NCBI GenBank assembly: GCA_036841525.1
Contig: DAITVZ010000037.1
Location: forward strand, 1 to 46,656
Length of the DNA stretch: 46,656 nt
From: JAAYEA01 sp012689325
Lineage (GTDB): Bacteria > Chloroflexota > Anaerolineae > JAAYEA01
Direction of reading: 5' to 3'
A model generated the notes under the pieces. It was not told the origin of the DNA. It made no database searches and worked only from the letters and a program-made list of their open reading frames with translations. Position 1 is the stretch's first letter. Every line of letters starts with the position of its first letter. The position numbers were made by a program, and so were the translations under genes. This document shows, piece by piece, positions 40,701-46,656 of the stretch.

Positions 40701-41023
40701 ATGGCACGCCTACGTCGGTGGACCTGCTGTCGTTCACGGCGACCGGCGTCAAAAAGGCCATCGTCTTGAACTGGGAGACGGCCTCCGAGACCGACAACCT
40801 GGGGTTCAACCTCTACCGCGCCATCGGCGAGAACGGCAAAAAGACCAAGATCAATACCGAGTTGATCCCCACAAATGCCTATCCTGGCAGCCCCTTCGGC
40901 GCGAAATACGAGTATACGGACCCGGTCAACAAGAAGAACGCCACATATTTCTACTGGCTCGAGGACGTGGATATCTTCGGGGGCACTGAACTCCACGGCC
41001 CGGTCAGCGCGCAACCGAAATAG
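37733..41023 (+). CDS. Secreted gingipain-like C25 peptidase with shared C-terminal module
   Basis: The 1096-aa protein has a signal peptide (about 1-30) and a C25 propeptide-like region with VSLPDSALIGQAGAPALPF. The catalytic domain begins near residue 620. His852 in NYVGHGYTTG and Cys886 in LAMACREG are 34 apart, much like the gingipain His/Cys dyad. The last 100 residues carry the FTATG, WETASETDNLGFNLYR, YWLEDVD, HGPV module found in the neighbouring surface proteins. It starts seven nt after the HprK-like gene, so it can be part of the RiPP transcript. It might cleave leader peptides after export or degrade external protein. Confidence 0.85.
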   Translation: MTRPRLFRLILALAILATGALPARLSPAVAAAPPGNVRLVSSTETGVTFDVFVPWDLVALEPTTVDGTPYVAVSLPDSALIGQAGAPALPFLAAAIGVPFDATLSVSVKPGKAHRLALANPPLPAATQRLDWTPGAAATDAPPEPEMVRVVEADPAIYARKAVYPPALAELATDGVVRQQRVAGLAVYPVQYNPATKRLIIYETIRVQVSFTGSRSAPHGKPARDSQAYESLLSDELLNYESAAAWRRSSETSTSLLSEQSLLAEQSLLADLQSGTLPWTPPDPGWRVKVREDGLYKLTYTELQNANLPVATLDPRTFRLYNLGDEVAIQVVGEADGVFDAADYILFYGQAVSSKYTRDNVYWLTYDPDGLVTGARMGARDGTPSGGATPAHFSAERRFEGNAYYLTLVPGDENLDRWMWDYVYKPVKPSWTHTFSLAAPSAAAATLRIAMIGQLQNAVNPDHRALISLNGTQIGDVTWDGITWLTAELPVPAGLLEAGTNTLVVTAGATAYAYDVFYIDWVELQFASGFVAEGNALSFGYDAAGDWQFQVGGFTTSPVAVFDITNPALVAAITGVTTAKVSQTYTASFRDVTAAPADYLALTGAAIRTVQAIEQDAASDLQATTNSTDHIIIAHATFAAQAARLRDWRTTLGQRSLAVDVQDVYDEFGYGLVSVTAIHDFLAHAYASWTAPAPSYVVLLGDGHYDPKNYAYSRTCFIPPYLAPVDPWIGETAADNRYVTLDGADTMPDMMLGRMAVNSAAEADAFLDKIETYETNPYTDGWRREVLAVADNADSGGNFAQLSDNVLAACLQPPYTAQKIYHGITYTDPALSRAAVLAAINAGKGIVNYVGHGYTTGWASEGLMTTASVASLSNAGMYPVVLAMACREGYYHNPHPLAEANTYESVAETITRAAAKGAVASWSPTGLGVATGHDYLNRGFLDALLDDSDGWVSLGEATDAGKLRLWAAGTSLDLLDTYLLFGDPGTMTFNGTPTSVDLLSFTATGVKKAIVLNWETASETDNLGFNLYRAIGENGKKTKINTELIPTNAYPGSPFGAKYEYTDPVNKKNATYFYWLEDVDIFGGTELHGPVSAQPK

Positions 41024-41061
41024 AAAGCGTCCCAGGGGCCCAACGGCGGCCAGGCCGATGT

Positions 41062-41091
41062 GCTAACGACGCAGCACGCTGCGTCGTTAGC
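41062..41091. other. Perfect 14-bp inverted repeat hairpin
   Basis: GCTAACGACGCAGC pairs with GCTGCGTCGTTAGC with only two bases between, after the C25 gene. There is no T-run. It could be a bidirectional terminator-like hairpin or a binding site. Confidence 0.55.
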
Positions 41092-41176
41092 GCTCGGCGT
41101 CTTCGTCGCCGTTGAGCTGCGCGGGCGCAACCCGGCTGCTCGCTGACCATCATGTTCGTGGTGCATGGAGGTCTCG

Positions 41177-43183
41177 ATGAGACGCCGCCCCTGTCTTTCC
41201 CTGCTCTCCTTCGTCCTGCTGATCGTGTGCTTGTCGCCCCTATTGGTTCTCAATGCCAGCGTTCCCGCCGCGGCCGCTGGCCCATCCGTCTCGGCCTGGC
41301 CCGCTGGCATCTTTGTGGTCCGCGTGTATTACGAGACTGCCGAGGACATCGGGCGGCTGTCCAGCTTTGACGTCTTTGAGTACAACAACCTCGCCTCCAA
41401 GTATGTCCTGGCGGCGGTGGATCGCGCGGGATTCCGGCAACTGCAGTCGCTGGGGTTTCGCGTCGCGGTGGATGAGGAGGAGACGGCCAACTTTCGCCTC
41501 TTGTCCATTCCGCTGGGCGAGCAAGATGGGGCGGTCGGGATCGAAACGATCCCGGGCTACTCCTGCTATCGCACCGTCGAGGAGACGTATCAGGCTGCCC
41601 AGGCCCTCGCGACCAACTATCCCTCTCTAGCCACCTGGACCGACGTGGGCGACTCCTGGGAAAAGAGCGTTGGGCAGTCCGATGGCTATGACATGATGGT
41701 GCTCAAGCTCACCAACTCCCAGATCCCCGGCGACAAGCCCAAGCTGTTCATCACCGCTTCCATCCACGCGCGCGAGTACACGCCGGCCGAACTGGCCACC
41801 CGCTTCGCCGAGGATCTGGTCACCAGATATGACGTGGATGCCGACGCCACCTGGCTGTTGGATCACCACGAGATTCATCTGATGTTGCAGGCGAACCCCG
41901 ATGGGCGAAAGGAAGCGGAGGCAGGCCGCTCCTGGCGCAAGAACACCAACGAGAACTATTGCGGCGTCACCAGCACCAACCGCGGGGCCGACCTCAACCG
42001 CAACTTTGACTTTCGGTGGGGCTGCTGCGGCGGATCGAGCGGCACGCCCTGCGATGGGACCTATCGCGGCCCCGCCGCGGGATCCGAGCCGGAAACCCGC
42101 GCCGTGCAGAACTATATGCGATCCATCTTTGCTGATCAGCGGGGGCCCAACCTGACGGATCCTGCGCCGAGCAATGCCACGGGGGTTTACCTGGATCTGC
42201 ATAGCTACAGCGAGTTAGTGCTATGGCCTTGGGGCTTCCAGAGCGCGCTGTCACCCAACAACTCTGCCTTGCAGACGCTGGGGCGCAAGTTCGCCTATTT
42301 CAATAGCTACACGCCGCAGCGGTCCTACCAGCTCTACGTGACCGATGGCACGACGGTTGATTTCGCCTACGGCGAGCTGGGCGTGGCCGCGTACACCTTC
42401 GAGCTGGGCACGCGCTTCTTCGAGACCTGTACCGCCTTTCAGAATACCATCGTGCCGGCGAACCTGCCCGCGCTGGTCTACGCGGCCAAGGTGGCGCGCA
42501 CGCCTTACCTGACGCCGCTGGGCCCGGATGCGCTCAACCTGGCGCTGAGCTCCACTTCCGTGGAGGAGGGAACGCTGGTCACGCTCAACGCCACGATCAA
42601 CGACACGCGCTACCGCTCCGGCACGGGCGAGCCGACGCAGACCATCGCCGCCGCCGAGTACTATGTGGATACGCCGCCTTGGGTTGAGGGGGCCGTGGCC
42701 CACGCGATGGCGCCCGTGGATGGCGTCTTTGGCTCGACGGCCGAGGCAGTGACCGCGTCCGTGGATACCACCGGCTTGGGCGAAGCGCGCCACATCATCT
42801 ATGTGCGGGGCCAGGACGCCGCCGGAAACTGGGGCGCTTTCAGCGCCATCTTTCTAACCACGACGCCTACTGCCGTGGAGCTCCTCTCTTTCACGGCGAC
42901 CGGCGCCAAAAAGGCCATCATCGTGAACTGGGAAACGGCGACCGAAATCTTTAACCTGGGGTTCAACGTCTATCGCGCCACGACGGAGGGCGGGACGAGG
43001 ACCAAGCTCAACGCTGAGCTGATCCCCAGCGTCACCTATCCAGGCAGTCAGACCGGCGGCTTCTATACGTATACGGATGTTACGCCCAACAATAACCGAC
43101 TCTACTATTACTGGTTGGAGGACTTGGACTGGTTCGGTGCGACCGAATGGCATGGCCCGGTAACCGCCCGAAGAAACAGATAG
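41177..43183 (+). CDS. Secreted M14 zinc carboxypeptidase with shared C-terminal module
   Basis: The 668-aa protein has a signal peptide (about 1-35). The M14 domain carries H197-x-x-E200 in SIHAREYTP, NRNFDFRWG as the substrate-binding Asn-Arg, H342 in DLHSYSE as the third zinc ligand, and the catalytic Glu409 in YTFELGTRFF. A Thr-rich Ig-like segment and the FTATG/NLGFNVYR/YYWLEDLD/HGPV terminal module follow. It should trim C-terminal residues from peptides outside the cell. ATG 41177 with GGAGG five nt ahead is preferred over 41165. It lies between two C25 peptidases, suggesting joint action. Confidence 0.88.
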   Translation: MRRRPCLSLLSFVLLIVCLSPLLVLNASVPAAAAGPSVSAWPAGIFVVRVYYETAEDIGRLSSFDVFEYNNLASKYVLAAVDRAGFRQLQSLGFRVAVDEEETANFRLLSIPLGEQDGAVGIETIPGYSCYRTVEETYQAAQALATNYPSLATWTDVGDSWEKSVGQSDGYDMMVLKLTNSQIPGDKPKLFITASIHAREYTPAELATRFAEDLVTRYDVDADATWLLDHHEIHLMLQANPDGRKEAEAGRSWRKNTNENYCGVTSTNRGADLNRNFDFRWGCCGGSSGTPCDGTYRGPAAGSEPETRAVQNYMRSIFADQRGPNLTDPAPSNATGVYLDLHSYSELVLWPWGFQSALSPNNSALQTLGRKFAYFNSYTPQRSYQLYVTDGTTVDFAYGELGVAAYTFELGTRFFETCTAFQNTIVPANLPALVYAAKVARTPYLTPLGPDALNLALSSTSVEEGTLVTLNATINDTRYRSGTGEPTQTIAAAEYYVDTPPWVEGAVAHAMAPVDGVFGSTAEAVTASVDTTGLGEARHIIYVRGQDAAGNWGAFSAIFLTTTPTAVELLSFTATGAKKAIIVNWETATEIFNLGFNVYRATTEGGTRTKLNAELIPSVTYPGSQTGGFYTYTDVTPNNNRLYYYWLEDLDWFGATEWHGPVTARRNR

Positions 43184-43208
43184 GCGGGCCAATTGTAGCA
43201 GTGCCCAG

Positions 43209-43246
43209 AAGCCCCGGAGGCGCCTCGCGCCCCGGGGCTTTTTTTT
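43209..43246 (+). terminator. Intrinsic terminator after the M14 gene
   Basis: AAGCCCCGG pairs with CCGGGGCTT, with an inner GGCGC/GCGCC helix, followed by a run of T residues. Confidence 0.92.
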
Positions 43247-43328
43247 GAGCCGCCGCGCCACACAAGCCATAGGCGCGACAGGCCGGCAGGCTGCCAGCGC
43301 GGGCCTGCTGTCCCCCGCACCTGATCAG

Positions 43329-43376
43329 GACCATAGTACTATCCCCCAGCCCTGCCGATTGTGACCATGGTACTAT
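43329..43376 (+). repeat. Direct repeat in the upstream region of the second C25 gene
   Basis: GACCATAGTACTAT (43329-43342) and GACCATGGTACTAT (43363-43376) differ at one base and are 34 bp apart. Each contains a CATRGTAC core with dyad symmetry. A regulator dimer binding on the same helix face is possible. The remainder of 43247-43529 shows no gene. Confidence 0.5.
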
Positions 43377-43529
43377 TAACAGCTCTCCCCTAGTCCTGTA
43401 TCCTAAGAGCAGGAGCGAGCATAGGATTGCACCCGCCAGCATGGGTTGGCGCTGGCCTGCTCCGCAGGGCCACATCCCAGACGACGAATGCGCAGACCGG
43501 CTCTGTCAACATCTCGGAGGTAAGGGAAT

Positions 43530-46500
43530 ATGGAAGAGCACAGTGCCAAATGGGGTCAGTGGATCAGGCGAGCGGTTGCGCCGCTATCTGAGGGACGCCG
43601 CCCGCATGGCGGGGGGCTTGGCGATGGGAAACAGCCGCGGGCCATGCGGCTTGCCTTGGTGTTGGCGCTCCTGGCTACCTGCTTGTTAGCGCCAGCCCAT
43701 TCGGTCCTGGGCGAGTCGCCCAGCGGGCAACTTGCCGCGATCGGTGGGGCCCGCGCGCCGATGATGGATGGCAGCCTCATCCTGGAGGTGAGCGTGCCCT
43801 GGGAGAAGCTGGCCATCGAGCCCATCGGCGAGGGGGGCTATGTGCGCGTGTCGCTCCCGGGGTGGCCGGCCACTGCCCAGGCTGGCGCGCCCGAGCTGCC
43901 CCTGCATTCCGAGACCATCGGCGCGCCCCATGGCGCTCGGGTTACGGTGCAGGTGGAGACGGGCCCGGCTCACACCGTGGCCCTGGCCGCCCCTGTCGCG
44001 CCTGTGGCGACGCAGGAGGTCGAGTTGGCGCTGCCCGACGCTGCTGCTGCCGGCCTATCGAGCGCGTCCCAGTTGCGGTCCGCGTTGCAGGAGAACCCGG
44101 CCATCTATGCCGATGGGGCGACCTACCCAGCGGCCTTGGCCGAGGTGGTTAGCGATGGGGTCATGCGCCAGCAGCGGATGGTGGGCATCAGCGCCTACCC
44201 GGTTCGATATCAGCCGGGGGACCGCCAGCTTGTTGTCTATGAATGGCTGAGGATCACCGTCGGCTTTGACGGCGGGTCGTTCGGAAAAGCCCAGTTGCTG
44301 TCCCAGGCCACGGCCGAATCCGCGGCATACGAGCAACAGCTCGCCCAATCATTGGCCAATTACGAGTCGGCTCGCGCCTGGCGGCAGCCGGCCGCGCCGG
44401 TGACCCTCGCCGCGGAGAGCGCCGCGGCGGCGTCCCTCGCTGGCGAGGCGACGCCTTGGGCGCCGCCCGATCCCGGCTGGCGGATCAAGGTGCGCGAGGA
44501 AGGGATGTACCGGCTGACCCGCGCCGAGTTGCAGGCTGCCGGCCTGCCGGTGGATGCCCTGGACCCGCGCACGCTCCAGCTCTACTACTTGGGCAGCGAG
44601 GCCGCCATCGAGGTGACCAGCGATGCGAACGGGTGGGACGCGATCGTCTTTTATGCCGAGGCCGTGGCGTCCAAGTACACCACCGACAACGTCTATTGGC
44701 TCACCTACGGCCGGGCCAACGGGCTGCGCATGGCGCAGCGCGAGGTCGCCCCTGGCGCTGCCGCGCCGCAGGAGTACTACGCGGCAGAGCGCCATCTGGA
44801 AACGAATGTTTACTATATGCGCGGCGCTCCCGGGGATGATGACCTGGAGCGATTCGTGTGGGACTATGTGTATGCGCCCAGCAAGCCCGACTGGACACAT
44901 ACCTTCTCGCTCCTCGCCCCGTACGCGGGGGCCTATTCGGCCCGCCTGACGGTGGCTCTGATGGGCGGCTCGCAAAGTGCGGCGATCGACCCCGACCACC
45001 ACGCGCGGGTGTATCTGAACGAGGCCCTCGTGGGCGATGTGACCTGGGACGGGGCCAACTGGAACGTATCCACCTTTGACGTGCCGCAGGGCCTGCTGGT
45101 GGCGGGGAACAACACCATCCGGGTCTTTTGCCCCAATGACATGGGCCTGAGCTACGACGTGGTCTATGTGGACTGGGTCGAGCTCCAGTTTGCCAGTACC
45201 TTTGTCGCTGATGGCGACATCCTCTACTCTGCCACCGTCGGGCCGGCGGCCTCCAAGTACCAGGTGACGGGCTTTACCACAGACCAAGTGGTCGCCTATG
45301 ACGTGACCGATCCGCTGGCGGTGGCTCGCCTCACGGGGCTCAACGTGGAGGCAGCCGAGTCCGGCTACGCTGCCTCCTTCCAGGACCAGCTAGGCGCCAG
45401 GGCCTATTGGACCATGGCAGCCACCATGTATCGGGCTGCGCAGGCCATCGAGCAAGATGCCCCGTCGAACCTGGCGTCCACGACCAACGGAGCGGACTAT
45501 ATCCTGGTGACCCACCGCGCCTTCTGGGATCAGGTGGCGCCTCTGGCAACCTTGCGCGTCCAACAGGGCCTGCGCGTGATCCAGGTGGATGTGCAGGATA
45601 TCTATGACGAGTTCGGATATGGCCTGGTGGGCGCGGCGCCTATCCGCAGCTTTCTCGCCTATGCCTATGCCCACTGGCAATCGCCCGCCCCCTCGTATGT
45701 CGTCCTGGTCGGCGACGGCCATTACGACCCCAAGAACTATCTTGGCTCCGGGCGTGTCAGCTACCTGCCTCCTTACATGGCAGCCGTGGACCCGTGGATC
45801 ATCGAGACCGCGTCCGATAACCGCTACGTCACCCTGGTGGGCACGGACAATATACCCGACATGATGATCGGGCGGCTGCCGGCGAACACCGCCGCCGAGG
45901 CCAGCATCATGGTTGGCAAAATCCTGGCCTACCAGAGCCCCGAAACGGCGGACTGGCGGCTGCGGGTGCTGGCCGTGGCTGACAACGCGGATAGCGCCGG
46001 TGATTTCGTCTATCGGTCGGACTCGCTGCTGGACAACTATTTGCCAGGGGAGTACGAGCGCGTCAAGGTCTACTATGGCACCACGCACACGACGGTGGCG
46101 GACGCCAGGGCCGCGATCCAGTCGGGCGTCTCCGCGGGCAAGCTCATCGTGAACTATTTCGGACATGGCACCATGGGCGCGTGGGCGTCCGAGAACCTGT
46201 TCACTACGGCGGACCTGGCCTCCATCCAAAACAGCGACATGCTCTCGATCATGCTGTCCATGGATTGCTATGACGGCTACTTCCACGATCCCTTCACGTC
46301 CGGCATGTCCGAGTCGTGGGTTCGGGCGGATACCGGAGGCGCCGTGGCTGGCTGGGCAACCGCTGGCCTGGGGGTGCTGACCGGGCATGAATACCTGGAT
46401 CGCGGCTTTTTCCGCGCGGTCTTTCAGGACGGCCTGCGCACTTTGGGCCAGGCGATCATCGCAGGCAAGCTGGAGCTGTGGGCCATCGGCTATGCGCGGG

Positions 46501-46656
46501 ATATGATCGATTCCTACACCCTCTTTGGCGACCCGGCCACCGAGATCGCGCTGCTGCAATCTGCTCCTGCGCCGACCCCAACGAACACGCCTTCGCCGAC
46601 CCCAACGAACACGCCTTCGCCGACGGCGACGAACACGCCCGCGCCCACTCGGACGA
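43530..46656 (+). CDS. Secreted gingipain-like C25 peptidase (partial, runs off the window)
   Basis: From ATG 43530, after GGAGG, 1042 codons are present. A 37-residue N-terminal extension precedes a signal peptide (MRLALVLALLATCLLAPAHS). A C25 propeptide and catalytic domain follow and resemble the protein at 37733 closely in layout. His879 in NYFGHGTMGA and Cys913 in SMDCYDG form the expected dyad, 34 apart. Unlike its paralogue it then enters a Thr/Pro stalk (PTPTNTPSPTPTNTPSPT) instead of the FTATG module, so it is probably anchored differently. The start could also be the internal ATG of the signal peptide. The two C25 genes look like a tandem duplication with the M14 gene between them. 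Confidence 0.85.
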   Translation, partial: MEEHSAKWGQWIRRAVAPLSEGRRPHGGGLGDGKQPRAMRLALVLALLATCLLAPAHSVLGESPSGQLAAIGGARAPMMDGSLILEVSVPWEKLAIEPIGEGGYVRVSLPGWPATAQAGAPELPLHSETIGAPHGARVTVQVETGPAHTVALAAPVAPVATQEVELALPDAAAAGLSSASQLRSALQENPAIYADGATYPAALAEVVSDGVMRQQRMVGISAYPVRYQPGDRQLVVYEWLRITVGFDGGSFGKAQLLSQATAESAAYEQQLAQSLANYESARAWRQPAAPVTLAAESAAAASLAGEATPWAPPDPGWRIKVREEGMYRLTRAELQAAGLPVDALDPRTLQLYYLGSEAAIEVTSDANGWDAIVFYAEAVASKYTTDNVYWLTYGRANGLRMAQREVAPGAAAPQEYYAAERHLETNVYYMRGAPGDDDLERFVWDYVYAPSKPDWTHTFSLLAPYAGAYSARLTVALMGGSQSAAIDPDHHARVYLNEALVGDVTWDGANWNVSTFDVPQGLLVAGNNTIRVFCPNDMGLSYDVVYVDWVELQFASTFVADGDILYSATVGPAASKYQVTGFTTDQVVAYDVTDPLAVARLTGLNVEAAESGYAASFQDQLGARAYWTMAATMYRAAQAIEQDAPSNLASTTNGADYILVTHRAFWDQVAPLATLRVQQGLRVIQVDVQDIYDEFGYGLVGAAPIRSFLAYAYAHWQSPAPSYVVLVGDGHYDPKNYLGSGRVSYLPPYMAAVDPWIIETASDNRYVTLVGTDNIPDMMIGRLPANTAAEASIMVGKILAYQSPETADWRLRVLAVADNADSAGDFVYRSDSLLDNYLPGEYERVKVYYGTTHTTVADARAAIQSGVSAGKLIVNYFGHGTMGAWASENLFTTADLASIQNSDMLSIMLSMDCYDGYFHDPFTSGMSESWVRADTGGAVAGWATAGLGVLTGHEYLDRGFFRAVFQDGLRTLGQAIIAGKLELWAIGYARDMIDSYTLFGDPATEIALLQSAPAPTPTNTPSPTPTNTPSPTATNTPAPTRT
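46571..46642 (+). repeat. 24-bp coding tandem repeat (stalk)
   Basis: Two identical 24-bp units (46571-46594 and 46595-46618) and a third, altered unit encode the APTPTNTPSPTP-type stalk of the second C25 peptidase. Confidence 0.75.

Overview
The window is high-GC DNA, very probably from a Chloroflexota (Anaerolineae-like) genome or metagenome bin. The clues are secreted proteins with Thr/Pro-rich stalks, a C-terminal LPLVLK tail on a beta-propeller protein, gingipain-like peptidases, an L,D-transpeptidase with a TPR head and a Thr/Pro linker, and frequent TTG/GTG starts. One 100-N scaffold gap lies inside a gene. It is flanked by a 55-nt perfect duplication, so it looks like an unmerged contig overlap.

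Layout. 1-2100: end of an unknown gene, then a heparinase II/III-type lyase. 2151-4325: a redox cassette behind a consensus promoter and a CsoR/CstR-type operator: small protein, thioredoxin, thioredoxin-like selenoprotein, FmdB-type zinc ribbon, CstR-like repressor and a tiny membrane protein with a second in-frame UGA. 4372-9750: L,D-transpeptidase, then divergently a GDP-mannose pyrophosphorylase/phosphomannomutase fusion, an Lgt-like membrane protein and NAD synthetase. 9832-11299: an OsmC-like protein with a UGA at its catalytic Cys, plus lipoate-protein ligase. 11585-16742: glycosyltransferase, YccF-like and zinc-ribbon membrane proteins, molybdopterin oxidoreductase, SDR epimerase. 16894-19531: tadA, tRNA-Ser(CGA), NAD(P)H-hydrate repair enzyme. 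19575-23570: giant secreted beta-propeller. 23908-31553: GNAT, rpsT, a putative his leader/attenuator, then hisD-C-B-H-[AbiE-type toxin-antitoxin]-A-F. 31806-46656: tandem-DsbA lipoprotein, structured leader RNA, anchored surface protein, a four-gene radical-SAM peptide (RiPP) locus, and three large secreted peptidases (C25, M14, C25).

The strongest signals are three separate UGA codons, two of them at catalytic Cys positions, each followed at 20-27 nt by a hairpin with a short G-containing loop (GGUCG, GGUC, GGA). Two of those loops carry the GGUC known from Escherichia coli formate dehydrogenase SECIS elements. The organism therefore probably decodes selenocysteine. Two of the three genes sit in one operon with a repressor that keeps both reactive Cys but has Tyr in place of the copper-binding His, which suggests sulfur/persulfide rather than copper sensing.

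Second, small inverted-repeat elements (2151-2332 and 11363-11581) end next to outward-facing TTGACA boxes that serve as -35 regions of the selenoprotein operon and of lplA-osmC. Both selenoprotein loci may thus be expressed from promoters completed by the same repeat family. Third, PqqD-like, radical SAM/SPASM, 52-aa Cys-containing precursor and HprK-like kinase genes form a compact RiPP locus joined to secreted peptidases.
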